A DNA stretch of 64,000 nucleotides from Desulfosporosinus hippei DSM 8344 (GTDB taxonomy: Bacteria; Bacillota; Desulfitobacteriia; Desulfitobacteriales; Desulfitobacteriaceae), in the NCBI RefSeq assembly GCF_900100785.1, contig NZ_FNCP01000007.1, forward strand, positions 120,586-184,585, given 5' to 3'. Below the pieces are notes generated by a model that was given only the letters and a program-made list of their open reading frames with translations, was not told the origin of the DNA and did not search any database. Made by a program: the position numbers and the translations under genes. Position 1 is the first letter of the stretch, and each line of letters starts with the position of its first letter. This document shows positions 1-8,611 of the stretch, piece after piece.

Positions 1-1890
1 TCCCGTCATGGCTTGAGCAATCGACTGGGATGCATCTGCAGCAACACCATATAGAATTCCTAAGGTAGAGAGAGTTGTTTCTTTAGCGGTAAAGCCAAAC
101 ACAATCGCTACCATAATCCTCCAGTCAAATCCTAAGGGTTGTCCAATAAAGGCAAGCCATCCTCCCATCTTACCTGCCCATGTCTCATCCATAGGGACTC
201 CCTGGGGATAGGAACTTAAGACCCAAACCACAATTGAAGCAACTAAAATAAACGTCCACGCCCTTCTTAGGAAGGAATAGGTTTTTTGCCAGGTGGGCAA
301 TAAAATATTGCGCAGAGTAGGAACGTGGTATAAAGGGAGTTCCATAACAAAGGCTGAGCGTTCCCTTTGTTTAACGACTCTTCTTAATAAGATTGCTGAG
401 AACATGACCAGAATCATGCTTAAAGATAAAAGACTAATCATAATAACGGCACCCAGAGATCCCGGAAAAAAGGCTGCCACAACAGCACTCATCACACCTA
501 AGCGCGGAACACAGGGAATCAATGGGTTAATTAACATGGTAATCAAGCGATCTTTGGGATCTTCTAAAGTTCTTGTCGCCATAATACCCGGTACATTACA
601 GCCAAACCCAGACACCAAGGAGAAAAATGATTTTCCATGGAGTCCCATGAGTTGCATAAACCGATCTCCTAAAAATGCAGCCCGCGCTAAATAGCCACTA
701 TCTTGCATTAAAGAGAAAAAAGCAAAGAATATTGCAATTTGAGGAACAAAAGCCAGAACCGCACCAACTCCGGCGAAAATTCCATCTCGCACTAAGCTTT
801 GAATAGCATCAGAAACCTGCACCTTCTGCATCAGGTTTACAATCATATCTGCGGCCCAGGCCATTCCATCTGAAACAGCACCACCTAAAGGTGCACTTGC
901 AACAAAAGAACACCAAAATACTAGAGACAATATTATCAACATAATGGGATAGCCCCACATTGGAGATAATATCCATTCATCTAGTCTATCCGTCCAAGTG
1001 CGTTTTATAGGGCCCTCGTGTAGCCTGAATTCTGGCAGGATCTTAGAAATATATTGGTACTTGGCATCCGCTACGGTCATTTCAAATTTATCTTTGCTCC
1101 ACCCTTCAACTTCATAAGCCTGGAGCAAATCTTCTCCAGGCAAGGTATCCGTATCTTGCAGTACGTATTTTATAGAATCTCCTGACTCACAGCAGGAATC
1201 ATTATTCTTCGACCTTTTGGAGGTCTGAGGTATACTCCTCCAAGTCTGTCCAATTTCCGAATCCCGTTCTAAACGTTTAATAGCCAACCAACGCAAGGGA
1301 TACTTTGTCGCCCAGATTGTATCCGCTAATAAATGTTCCATTGCTTGAATCCGTCTTTCAAGTTCCTCTGGATAAGGAACCTCATCCCGTAAAGGATCTT
1401 TTTTGAGGTTTCCCACGCGGATTGCCTCAGACAAGAATTCTTCGACTCCTTGTCCTTTGGCAGCAACAATTTCTACAACAGGCACATTTAAGACCTGGGC
1501 TAATTTATTAGAAAGTATTTTTATGCCTGCAGATTTAGCTAAATCCATCATGTTTAAACCGATTACAACTCTTGGTGCTAGCTCAAGAATCTGAAGAACT
1601 AAGTAAAGGTTTCGTTCAATATTTGAAGCGTCAACCAAAGCCATAACGACATCTGGTTTTTCGCGCAGAATATACTCACGTGTAACAATCTCTTCCTGAG
1701 AATAAGCGGTTAGACTATAAGTACCTGGTAGATCAATCAGTTCAATTTGTTCATTGGCTCTCTGAATTACTCCTGATTTTCGTTCTACAGTTTTTCCCGC
1801 CCAATTTCCTACTTGTTGATTTGATCCAGTCAAAGCATTAAAAACTGTACTCTTACCAACATTAGGATTACCCATAAGAGCTATTTTCAT
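1..1890 (-). CDS. feoB: FeoB ferrous iron transporter (C-terminus cut by window edge)
   Basis: FeoB is an inner-membrane Fe(II) permease with an N-terminal cytosolic G domain. Read from the ATG at 1890, the protein has G1 GNPNVGKS at residues 7-14, G3 DLPG at 53-56 and an NMMD motif in the G4 position. A cytosolic helical linker follows and then a long multi-helix membrane region that includes the typical 'GFGCNVPGI' gate segment. About 630 codons are inside the window and the reading frame is still open at base 1, so the last part is missing. The linker carries a small Cys pair (DSCCES) whose role is unknown. It lies 166 bp downstream of feoA, which it should accompany in one transcript. Confidence 0.95.
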   Translation of the reverse strand, partial: MKIALMGNPNVGKSTVFNALTGSNQQVGNWAGKTVERKSGVIQRANEQIELIDLPGTYSLTAYSQEEIVTREYILREKPDVVMALVDASNIERNLYLVLQILELAPRVVIGLNMMDLAKSAGIKILSNKLAQVLNVPVVEIVAAKGQGVEEFLSEAIRVGNLKKDPLRDEVPYPEELERRIQAMEHLLADTIWATKYPLRWLAIKRLERDSEIGQTWRSIPQTSKRSKNNDSCCESGDSIKYVLQDTDTLPGEDLLQAYEVEGWSKDKFEMTVADAKYQYISKILPEFRLHEGPIKRTWTDRLDEWILSPMWGYPIMLIILSLVFWCSFVASAPLGGAVSDGMAWAADMIVNLMQKVQVSDAIQSLVRDGIFAGVGAVLAFVPQIAIFFAFFSLMQDSGYLARAAFLGDRFMQLMGLHGKSFFSLVSGFGCNVPGIMATRTLEDPKDRLITMLINPLIPCVPRLGVMSAVVAAFFPGSLGAVIMISLLSLSMILVMFSAILLRRVVKQRERSAFVMELPLYHVPTLRNILLPTWQKTYSFLRRAWTFILVASIVVWVLSSYPQGVPMDETWAGKMGGWLAFIGQPLGFDWRIMVAIVFGFTAKETTLSTLGILYGVAADASQSIAQAMTG

Positions 1891-2056
1891 GACTCTACCG
1901 CCTCCTCTCCACGCAACACAAAAATTATGTCCTAGCGGCACCTCTATACGCACAATAACAATAATGCAATTTTATTAACAATTGATATTATAGACAGATT
2001 AAATAATCAGAGCCTAATACAGATGCTTATTCCGGGCAAATTTTGGTAGAACTAGG

Positions 2057-2323
2057 CTAACGACTTGCTAACGATGGTTCCAGAAGATTTTGCTCAGGTA
2101 CCGAAACTATTATCTTAGCACATTCCCCACGGCGCATAGCTAAATAATACCCTTTTAAACGAATCTGAAGCGGACCACCTAATGGAGCACAACGTACAAC
2201 TTCTATTTCTACTCCCGGGACGATTCCCATATCCATCATTCTCCGGCGCAAAGCACCCCCGCCTTCAATATGCACAACACGCGCCCATTCCCCAGGTTTT
2301 ACATCCTGTAAAAAGCGTTCCAT
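2057..2323 (-). CDS. feoA: FeoA, SH3-like partner of FeoB
   Basis: An 88-residue protein made almost entirely of the FeoA SH3-like domain. Typical segments are visible: 'LRRRMMDMGIVPG' in the first half and 'GPLQIRLKGYYLAMRRGEC' in the second. FeoA supports FeoB-driven Fe(II) uptake, probably by binding its cytosolic domain. The length and the position directly before feoB on the same strand fit the family. A run of purines (minus-strand GGGGGG) lies just upstream of the ATG as a ribosome site, and a Fur-like palindrome lies about 25 bp upstream. Confidence 0.93.
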   Translation of the reverse strand: MERFLQDVKPGEWARVVHIEGGGALRRRMMDMGIVPGVEIEVVRCAPLGGPLQIRLKGYYLAMRRGECAKIIVSVPEQNLLEPSLASR

Positions 2324-2345
2324 CAGTTTCCCCCCTTTATCAAAA

Positions 2346-2360
2346 CGATAACCATTCTCA
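2346..2360 (-). promoter_or_regulatory. Candidate Fur box upstream of feoA
   Basis: On the minus strand the 15-mer TGAGAATGGTTATCG fits the 7-1-7 Fur consensus (TGATAAT-N-ATTATCA) except at three positions. A second, inverted ATTCTCAG/CTGAGAAT pair spans about 2354-2388. Its position immediately before feoA suits iron repression. The match was made by eye, so confidence is moderate. Confidence 0.4.
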
Positions 2361-2533
2361 GGCTTAGTTGAAAATATAACTGAGAATACATCTCACTTCA
2401 TTTACAGAATACTATTCATTTAAAACCCTGTCAATAATAAAAATTCGAATTGCATAGGGCGTTCCTAACAACACACAGACCATTGCATCAACGCGTAAAG
2501 ACATGATATACTTAAAGTAGTATTATATGGTAA

Positions 2534-2615
2534 CAGGGGAGCTGGGGCTACTGGCTGAGAGGGACTATTGTCCGACCCTTAACCTGATCTGGGTAATGCC
2601 AGCGTAGGGAGCAGA
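2534..2615 (+). promoter_or_regulatory. TPP (THI-box) riboswitch
   Basis: The conserved THI-box elements occur in the right order: GGGGAGC near the start, CTGGCTGAGAGGG, then GACCCTTAACCTGATCTGGG, and finally TAATGCCAGCGTAGGGA. This aptamer binds thiamine pyrophosphate. The hairpin that follows within a few bases is its transcription-terminating expression platform. The downstream genes encode uptake of thiamine or a pyrimidine precursor, so high TPP should switch uptake off. Confidence 0.96.
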
Positions 2616-2619
2616 GATA

Positions 2620-2655
2620 AGAACACGCCGCATTATTATTTGCGGTGTTTTTTTA
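2620..2655 (+). terminator. Riboswitch-controlled intrinsic terminator
   Basis: An imperfect hairpin (AACAC..CGCA paired with TGCGGTGTT, a two-base bulge on one side) is followed by a run of seven T. It sits between the THI-box and the first gene of the operon and is the expected off-state of the switch. Confidence 0.85.
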
Positions 2656-2689
2656 TATATTTAAACTAAATTAATTGGGAGGATAGATT

Positions 2690-2983
2690 ATGGCAAATAT
2701 TATTATGGCTCTACAAGTTGTTCCCAAAGTTGAAGAATCACGAATCTATGAAGTTGTGGACGAGGCCATTAAAGTAATTGCAAAGAGTGGAGTCACTTAC
2801 GAAGTCGGCCCAATGGAAACTACTATGGAAGGCGAGCCTGACCAACTCTGGGCAATTATTAAAGAGGCTCAAGAAGCTTGCATTCGGGCTGGTGCATCCA
2901 GAGTAATGTCCTATATTAAGATGGATTACGTCCCTACAGGCTCTACAATAGGCGAAAAAATTGATAAGTACCGCACCAAATAG
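2690..2983 (+). CDS. Thiamine-binding protein of the MTH1187/UPF0045 family
   Basis: A 97-residue protein with the ferredoxin-like fold signature of the MTH1187/YqgV family (Pfam Thiamine_BP): an N-terminal 'MALQVVPK' strand, central 'YEVGPMETTMEGEPDQLWAIIKEAQ', and a C-terminal 'SYIKMDYVPTGS'. Members bind thiamine or related pyrimidines in the cytosol. A strong GGGAGG ribosome site precedes the ATG. It is the first gene after the TPP riboswitch, and its stop codon directly abuts the permease start, so the two are translationally linked. Its job may be to pass on or buffer the imported substrate. Confidence 0.88.
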   Translation: MANIIMALQVVPKVEESRIYEVVDEAIKVIAKSGVTYEVGPMETTMEGEPDQLWAIIKEAQEACIRAGASRVMSYIKMDYVPTGSTIGEKIDKYRTK

Positions 2984-3760
2984 ATGATCAAAAAGAAGTG
3001 GAAAGATAGAATTCCTTCACTGCTATTCTTCCTCTTTCTTCTCGGGATGTGGCAGTTCCTTACTATCACCGCTCAAATCCCCCTTTGGATTCTTCCCACA
3101 CCTCTCCAAATCGCTCAAGCCCTATGGGAAACACGCCAACTCTTATGGATGCATACTCTAACGACATTACTGGAAACAACTGTTGGGTTCCTTCTCGCCG
3201 TTATCTTCAGTCTAATAACCGCTGGAATTATGGTTTTATCCCCTTGGATTAAACGACTTATTTATCCTTTTTTGATTATATCTCAGACCGTTCCACTGAT
3301 AGCTATAGCCCCCCTTCTAATTCTTTGGCTGGGCTATGGCCTCACCCCCAAAATTATTATCATTATTATAGTTTGTTTTTTTCCAATCACGATTAGCCTT
3401 ATTGAAGGATTAGAATTGACTGATCGGGACCTACTTAATCTCTTGAAAAGTATGGGGGCCACCCGTTGGCAAGTCTTTTACATTGTTCGCTGGCCTCATG
3501 CCCTGCCTTCATTTTTCTCAGGCCTTAAAATCGCCGCAACTTACAGCGTCATGGGAGCTGTTATTGGGGAGTGGCTTGGTTCTAGCTCCGGTTTAGGGGT
3601 ATACCTGACCCGTTCGTCCCATTCGTTTTTGACAGATCGTGTATTTGCAGCAATTTTCACCATTACCCTATTAAGTTTTGTTTACTTTACACTTATCTCT
3701 GCTCTTGCTCGAATTGCCTTGCCCTGGATCGCTAAAGATCCGGATGATAATCTTAACTAG
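2984..3760 (+). CDS. thiX: ABC transporter permease for thiamine precursor (ThiX-type)
   Basis: A 258-residue polytopic membrane protein of the binding-protein-dependent transport permease superfamily. About six hydrophobic helices are visible, with the EAA-like loop in 'LLKSMGATRWQVFYIVRWPHALPSFFSGLK'. It resembles permeases of the NMT1/THI5-like family that import formylaminopyrimidine. It starts on the base after the stop of the preceding gene. Position in the TPP-regulated operon, next to a ThiY-like lipoprotein and an ATPase, supports the substrate class. The exact substrate (thiamine, HMP or FAMP) cannot be read from sequence. Confidence 0.85.
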   Translation: MIKKKWKDRIPSLLFFLFLLGMWQFLTITAQIPLWILPTPLQIAQALWETRQLLWMHTLTTLLETTVGFLLAVIFSLITAGIMVLSPWIKRLIYPFLIISQTVPLIAIAPLLILWLGYGLTPKIIIIIIVCFFPITISLIEGLELTDRDLLNLLKSMGATRWQVFYIVRWPHALPSFFSGLKIAATYSVMGAVIGEWLGSSSGLGVYLTRSSHSFLTDRVFAAIFTITLLSFVYFTLISALARIALPWIAKDPDDNLN

Positions 3761-3805
3761 CAGGTATTTTTCATCAAGCTAGAATTTATTGGAAAGGACT
3801 TGTAT

Positions 3806-4801
3806 ATGAAAAAATTACTTTCTTTATTAATAATCTCTCTTTTACTGTTTGGATGCAGTGCAAATCCTTCAACAACTGATTCCTCTAAAGTTGAATCAAC
3901 TACTGAGGTAACTCTTATACTCGATTGGACTCCTAATACAAATCATACGGGTATCTTTGTAGCAAAAGACAAGGGGTACTTTGCAGAGGAAGGGCTAGCT
4001 GTCAAAATCCTGGAACCTTCCAGTTCCGGAAATGTTGAGCAGCTAGTTGCTGCAGGCAAATCAGAGTTTGGAATTAGTCAACAGGAACAAGTTACCACTG
4101 CCCGAGCTAATGAGGTTCCAATTGTCTCTTTAGCAACAATAATTCAACATAACACCTCCGGGTTCGCATCTCCAACCATGAAAAACATCCATAATGCTAA
4201 AGACTTCGAGGGTAAGACCTACGGTGGGTGGGGCCTCCCATCTGAAGACGCTATTTTAAAAGCACTCATGGAAAAGGAAAAGGCTGATTTCTCAAAGATA
4301 AAGATGATTAATATTGGTGAAGCCGATCAACTAACCTCCTTAACAAAGGATATAGACCTGACTTGGATTTTTTATGGTTGGACAGGGATAGAAGCAGAAT
4401 TACGCCAACAACCATTAGACATGCTTTGGCTAAAAGACGTGGATCCTGCTCTAGATTTTTATACCCCTGTTGTAATTACTAACGAGGCTACCATAAAATC
4501 TCAACCGGAGCTCGTAGGGAAATTTATGAAAGCTGTAAGCGCCGGGTATCAGTTTGCCATTAAGAATCCTGCCGAATCTGCCGAAATCCTAATAAAGAAT
4601 GCACCTGAAGCAAATCCTGAGCTTATTCGCAAAAGCCAAGCATGGCTCAGTCCTCAATATCAGGCAGACGCTACTCGTTGGGGAGAACAGAAAATTCAGG
4701 TTTGGGAAAGTTATGCAAAGTGGCTTGTCGAGAGAGATTTATTGCCACAAATGATCGATCCCGCCAAAGCCTACACTAACGATTTTCTACCTAATTCTTA
4801 G
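3806..4801 (+). CDS. thiY: NMT1/THI5-like substrate-binding lipoprotein (ThiY-type)
   Basis: A lipoprotein of 331 residues with a signal peptide ending in the lipobox 'LLLFGCSA', lipidated on the Cys. The mature part has hallmarks of the NMT1/THI5-like family: 'LDWTPNTNHTGIFVAKDKGYFAEEGL' and 'AAGKSEFGISQQEQ'. It captures a pyrimidine thiamine precursor outside the membrane and delivers it to the permease. A TTG at 3800 is in frame, but the GGAAAGGA ribosome site (3791-3798) sits properly only for the ATG at 3806, which I chose. Confidence 0.87.
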   Translation: MKKLLSLLIISLLLFGCSANPSTTDSSKVESTTEVTLILDWTPNTNHTGIFVAKDKGYFAEEGLAVKILEPSSSGNVEQLVAAGKSEFGISQQEQVTTARANEVPIVSLATIIQHNTSGFASPTMKNIHNAKDFEGKTYGGWGLPSEDAILKALMEKEKADFSKIKMINIGEADQLTSLTKDIDLTWIFYGWTGIEAELRQQPLDMLWLKDVDPALDFYTPVVITNEATIKSQPELVGKFMKAVSAGYQFAIKNPAESAEILIKNAPEANPELIRKSQAWLSPQYQADATRWGEQKIQVWESYAKWLVERDLLPQMIDPAKAYTNDFLPNS

Positions 4802-4811
4802 GGGGAAGAAG

Positions 4812-5567
4812 ATGGGACTTACTCTTCAAGGCCTTTCGAAATCATATTATAACCCACATCTTGATCGTCAAATGAAGATCATTAATTCTCTAAGTTTTGA
4901 GATAGAGACAGGTTCTTTTGTTTCTTTGATTGGTCCTTCGGGATGTGGAAAAAGTACGATATGCAATCTTATAGCAGGTATTGAAAGCCCCGATTGTGGA
5001 GAAATCATGCTGGACAGCTCCTTGATTAACGGCCTTTCTGGGAATATCGGCTACATGCCTCAAAAGGATTTACTTTTACCCTGGCGTACTCTTCTAGAAA
5101 ATGTTCTTCTGGGATGCGAGATACAGCATCAAGACAAACATAATGCGCTAGAGGAAGCTCATAAATGGTTAAATCAATTCGGACTTGCATCCTTCACAAA
5201 CCATTACCCTCATCAATTATCTGGTGGGATGCGTCAACGGGGTGCTTTGTTGAGAACAATTCTATTTGGCAAAAAAACTTTGCTGCTTGATGAACCTTTT
5301 GGAGCCCTAGATGCCTTAACCCGCCAAGAAATACAACGCTGGCTGTCATCTATCTGGAACCAAACCCGCCATACAGTTTTGTTCATAACCCATGATATTG
5401 ACGAGGCTATACTTCTTTCCGATAAAATAATTGTTTTGAGTCAACAACCGGCGTCTGTTCTACAAGAATTGATTGTCCCCTTTCCTCAACCACGTAATCC
5501 TGATGTATTACTATCAAGTGCGTCATTAGACCTTAAAAAAGAGCTTTTGAATTTACTCATCAAGTAA
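4812..5567 (+). CDS. thiZ: ABC transporter ATPase for thiamine precursor (ThiZ-type)
   Basis: A 251-residue ATPase of the nitrate/taurine/thiamine-precursor group. Walker [10 protein letters not shown], a Q-loop 'MPQKDLLLPWRTLLENV', signature LSGGMRQR, Walker B 'TLLLDEPFGALD' and the switch His in 'LFITHDIDEA' are all present. It powers the permease at 2984-3760. It is the last gene of the riboswitch-controlled operon, lying 10 bp after the lipoprotein gene and followed by a clear terminator. Confidence 0.92.
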   Translation: MGLTLQGLSKSYYNPHLDRQMKIINSLSFEIETGSFVSLIGPSGCGKSTICNLIAGIESPDCGEIMLDSSLINGLSGNIGYMPQKDLLLPWRTLLENVLLGCEIQHQDKHNALEEAHKWLNQFGLASFTNHYPHQLSGGMRQRGALLRTILFGKKTLLLDEPFGALDALTRQEIQRWLSSIWNQTRHTVLFITHDIDEAILLSDKIIVLSQQPASVLQELIVPFPQPRNPDVLLSSASLDLKKELLNLLIK

Positions 5568-5592
5568 ACTCATGCCCTTAACCCATTAACCT

Positions 5593-5639
5593 AAAAAACC
5601 AAAGGCTTTGATCAATATGACCAAGCGCCTTTGGTTTTT
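5593..5639. terminator. Bidirectional terminator between thiZ and the YczE-type gene
   Basis: A 13-bp perfect stem (AAAAACCAAAGGC with GCCTTTGGTTTTT) encloses a 20-nt loop. A and T runs on the two sides let it serve both the plus-strand operon and the converging minus-strand gene. Confidence 0.85.
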
Positions 5640-5673
5640 AAGTTAATCCGGTCTATATTAAGAAACTATCTCA

Positions 5674-6396
5674 TCAAACGGTTTCATTGGAGGGTTTAGT
5701 CTTTAAGAACTTCTCTCTGAGAAACCTAACATCATCATCTATAAATCTGTGTTGCACTTGCTTCACATTAAATCTAAAGAGCTTAAAGATAAACTGAATA
5801 ATATAGCCAAGGGCAACAGACATGATCAACGTCCCTATTCCTATGAAACCACCTAATAGGTATCCTACAATAAGAGCGCTGATTTCTATAGAATTTCTGA
5901 TAAACCTCACTGATCTATTGGTCTTTTTAGTTAAAGCAATCATTAAACCATCACGCGGACCGGAACCTAATCCTGCTCCGATGTAGAAATAACTGGCAAC
6001 TCCTACTATAAACATGCCTAAAAACATCATGATAAGGCCAGAAATAAGGTCTGTTGCTATCGGAATAAGATAATTTAACATTATCAAATCCATGAACAAT
6101 CCAATAAACAGCATATTGCCAAGAGATCCCCATCCTACCCTCTCTCCTAAAGCTGCATTTATAATTACTAGAATAATTCCTACTCCAATACTAGCTTGCC
6201 CCATCGTAATACCTGTAAGATAAACTATTCCTTGATGAAAAACATCCCAAGGAGCTAACCCCAGATTTGCGTTAATTGTCAACACTATGCCAACTGCAAA
6301 CAAGAATAAACCTAAAAATAATCTTATAATCCTTTTAACCATTATTATCACCATAGCCTTCTGCCTTAAAGACAAATACATAATTCTAACAGACAA
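5674..6396 (-). CDS. YczE/YitT-type integral membrane protein
   Basis: A membrane protein of up to 240 residues with about five hydrophobic helices. 'GLAPWDVFHQGI', 'TGITMGQASIGVGI' and 'GLGSGPRDGLMIALTKKTNRSV' match the YczE/YyaS family, whose members are membrane proteins of unclear function. The start is uncertain. The ATG at 6396 gives the longest form, but the hydrophobic part begins at 'MVKRIIRLFLGLF' and an internal ATG there is equally plausible. It stands alone between two terminators or intergenic gaps. Confidence 0.75.
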   Translation of the reverse strand: MSVRIMYLSLRQKAMVIIMVKRIIRLFLGLFLFAVGIVLTINANLGLAPWDVFHQGIVYLTGITMGQASIGVGIILVIINAALGERVGWGSLGNMLFIGLFMDLIMLNYLIPIATDLISGLIMMFLGMFIVGVASYFYIGAGLGSGPRDGLMIALTKKTNRSVRFIRNSIEISALIVGYLLGGFIGIGTLIMSVALGYIIQFIFKLFRFNVKQVQHRFIDDDVRFLREKFLKTKPSNETV

Positions 6397-6467
6397 TTAT
6401 CATACTTAGTATAGTGGACTATAGTTATATCTACTAATTTTTCAATAATAAAGGAGGGACTCAAATT

Positions 6468-6623
6468 ATGACAAAGCTTAACAAGCTCTCTGATCATGGA
6501 AATGTTAATTCATCTAAACATACTTCTAAAACTTCTCCTGAACCTAATACAACTGGAAAAAGCAAAGAAGATGTAATTTTCACAAAGGATAAAAGCCCTG
6601 ATGATCTAGAAATCTTAGATTAA
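6468..6623 (+). CDS. Small hydrophilic protein of unknown function (51 aa)
   Basis: A 51-codon reading frame begins at an ATG with an excellent AAGGAGGGA ribosome site seven bases upstream. The product is hydrophilic, rich in Lys, Ser, Thr and Asp, and has no hydrophobic segment or Cys. It ends in the acidic stretch 'PDDLEILD'. I recognise no family. The composition recalls small acidic or sporulation-associated proteins, but nothing specific supports that. The strong ribosome site is the main reason for calling it a gene. Confidence 0.6.
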   Translation: MTKLNKLSDHGNVNSSKHTSKTSPEPNTTGKSKEDVIFTKDKSPDDLEILD

Positions 6624-6635
6624 GCCTAGAATACT

Positions 6636-6998
6636 TTACTCCTCACATAGTAATCTTCCTTTTCCGGACTTCCTTTTACTATTTCTAGATGCTAATAAAG
6701 CTTTACTGGCCCAATCCGCTATCAGTTCTCTATCTTCTAATATATCAACAGGAACCTCATAATATGGCATTATCATCGATCGGTCAGAAAATGGTTTAAA
6801 AGGTTCCATTCCTGTTCGCTCATAGTCTGATCTGTTGGAATCGTCAACCTTGAAATAAAGAGTATCGTCTGCAATCAAGCCAAAAATTAATCCATCAAAA
6901 TAAATCCCCGCAGCGCCGAACATATTTTTAATGGTAACTGATCCTACCTCACCAAGTTGATCAATCACATATTCTTTGTAACTATCGCTAATTCCCAT
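6636..6998 (-). CDS. TfoX N-terminal domain protein
   Basis: A 120-residue protein consisting of the TfoX-N domain: 'LGEVGSVTIKNMFGAAGIYFDGLIFGLIADDTLYFKVDD' and 'GMEPFKPF' are diagnostic. In gamma-proteobacteria TfoX (Sxy) regulates competence. Stand-alone N domains like this one are widespread and uncharacterised. The C-terminus is basic (NSKRKSGKGR). It converges with the small gene at 6468-6623, leaving only 12 bp between them. Confidence 0.85.
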   Translation of the reverse strand: MGISDSYKEYVIDQLGEVGSVTIKNMFGAAGIYFDGLIFGLIADDTLYFKVDDSNRSDYERTGMEPFKPFSDRSMIMPYYEVPVDILEDRELIADWASKALLASRNSKRKSGKGRLLCEE

Positions 6999-7047
6999 TA
7001 GACCCTCCTAAAAAGACAATCAAGTAAATTATAGTTTATAGCAATAC

Positions 7048-7077
7048 AAAAGGCCAGGGATAAATCCCTAGCCTTTT
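7048..7077 (-). terminator. Terminator of the zinc-ribbon gene
   Basis: A hairpin AAAAGGCTAGGGA / TCCCTGGCCTTTT with a four-base loop (one G-T pair) lies 14 bp past the stop of the zinc-ribbon gene. T residues follow on the minus strand. Confidence 0.8.
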
Positions 7078-7090
7078 GATAATCATCATT

Positions 7091-7396
7091 TTAGTAACGG
7101 CGCATAGATTGGAAACAATCACGGCAGTACACTGGTTTTTCACCCGATGGTTGGAATGGAACTTCCGTTTGTACACCGCAACTTGCGCAGACTGCTGGGA
7201 ACATTTCACGTTGTGGTCGACTTCCGAAATTACCTCTACCGCCACCACCTGATTGTTGTTTGCGTGCCTGACGACAAGCAGGACAACGTGTTGGTTCATT
7301 TTCAAATCCTTTTTCAGCATAAAAGTCTTGTTCACCTGCTGAAAATACAAATTCTTGACTGCAATCGCGGCATATTAGGTATTTGTCTTGAGCCAT
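7091..7396 (-). CDS. Zinc-ribbon protein with four CxxC motifs
   Basis: A 101-residue protein with four CxxC pairs: CRDC near residue 10, CPAC near 38, CASC near 70 and CRDC near 90. Two zinc ribbons are joined by a Gly/Arg/Gln-rich linker (QQSGGGGRGNFGSR). The N-terminal half matches the 'probable zinc-ribbon' family, and the C-terminal half resembles the CxxC-x-CxxC family seen in Firmicutes. The RG-rich linker suggests nucleic-acid binding, which is inference. A strong minus-strand TAAGGAGGAG ribosome site precedes the ATG, and the gene has its own terminator. Confidence 0.85.
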   Translation of the reverse strand: MAQDKYLICRDCSQEFVFSAGEQDFYAEKGFENEPTRCPACRQARKQQSGGGGRGNFGSRPQREMFPAVCASCGVQTEVPFQPSGEKPVYCRDCFQSMRRY

Positions 7397-7620
7397 GATA
7401 ACTCCTCCTTATTTGGTGTTCTTGTATGTTGGATCCTACAAATTATCATCCGTGCACCAAATAAGGTCAGAACTATGGATTCCAATTTAAGTTAGGCCCA
7501 AGATTTAACAAGCACACGGTCAGTATAGCAGAGGGTGTGGGGATTATCAACCAAAATTTTCTACAAATTATTATCTTTTCTTTAATTGTAATATTAAAAC
7601 TTAATAGTTAGAGATCTTGA

Positions 7621-8100
7621 TCAGGTTTGAACATTCAAGTCCTCCAAGGCCTTTCTTAGTCTGGCAATATGAAAGGGTTTAGTCATATCTTCCCCATGCC
7701 AATGACAATCTAATATGTCTGCATCTTTAACGATCTCCTCAAGTGGTGATCCGATTTCCTCCTTCTTAGAATGATTAATGACAGCCTTAATAATGAGCTC
7801 TTTGGTTTCCTTTGTATCAGCTCTTTGACTAAGAAAAGCCCTTACCGGCTCTTCTCCTTTTGGGGCATGCTCATTCTGGCGGCCCGAGAACCACCTACCA
7901 ATATCATGCAAAGCACAGGCTAAGGCAGCCCACTCCACATCTACACCTCTTTTTTCCGCTAACATACGCCCAATTTGTGCACAACTTGTAGCATGTACCT
8001 TTTCCCACAAAATAGGATAATCCCGTTCAGCCGTCTGTGCACCTATTTCATCCAATAAAGAGTAGATGTCCTGCAAATCATTAATAAATTGCCAATTCAT
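7621..8100 (-). CDS. HD-domain phosphohydrolase
   Basis: A 159-residue protein of the HD superfamily. The metal-binding pattern is visible: His in 'WEKVHATSCAQIGRMLAE', HD in 'ACALHDIGRWFSG', His in 'INHSKKEE' and Asp in 'VKDADILDCHW'. Such small HD proteins hydrolyse nucleotides or phosphomonoesters, and the substrate cannot be deduced here. It is monocistronic, with 500 bp of empty sequence upstream. Confidence 0.85.
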   Translation of the reverse strand: MNWQFINDLQDIYSLLDEIGAQTAERDYPILWEKVHATSCAQIGRMLAEKRGVDVEWAALACALHDIGRWFSGRQNEHAPKGEEPVRAFLSQRADTKETKELIIKAVINHSKKEEIGSPLEEIVKDADILDCHWHGEDMTKPFHIARLRKALEDLNVQT

Positions 8101-8611
8101 AACTTCTGCTCCTTTTAACTTTCCTTACCACAAAAAAAAGAAATAATTGTCACTCTCGCCCCAATTGTATCTTCTTACCCCTGCGCTCAATTTTATCTTC
8201 AACTGCCTCTTAACGCAACTGCATTAGGAATATAATAGATTCTCTTCCCCCTAATGGAGCTGGACTTTCTACCAAAATCCGCTTTGGTTTTGTTAAGAGC
8301 TATCATATGAAAGGTATTGCAATTTGGCGGCTAAGTTATGAGACCATCGCTTTGGCAAGAACTTGTTAGTTAAAATTCAAAAATAATTGGGTTAAGTATT
8401 TCAAACGTTATAAGTTAACTGCAATAGTAAACTATTATCTTTAAACAGACGACTTCAGAATATCACTTTAAAATAGAAGCTCTGTTTTAATATTTCATTA
8501 ATCGAAGGGCTAGTTATTATTATTTAATCTGATAGTATCTACTTGTTCTTTTAAGGATAAACCATTATTATTGGACATAACCAAAATGATCAAAGGAGCT
8601 GACCCACACCT
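8101..8611. other. Intergenic region without recognisable gene
   Basis: About 510 bp of AT-rich sequence between two divergent genes. I found no open frame with a ribosome site, no strong hairpin with a T tract and no recognisable riboswitch. It presumably holds the promoters of both flanking genes. The region just before 8612 has an AAGGAG about 13 bases from the ATG. Confidence 0.5.

Noticed and set aside
3049..3252. 67-codon frame inside the thiamine precursor permease
   Set aside because: Out-of-frame shadow of the permease gene, no ribosome site.
7036..7350. 104-codon minus-strand frame and 83-codon plus-strand frame (7147-7398)
   Set aside because: Shadows of the four-CxxC zinc-ribbon gene, which has the ribosome site and family match.
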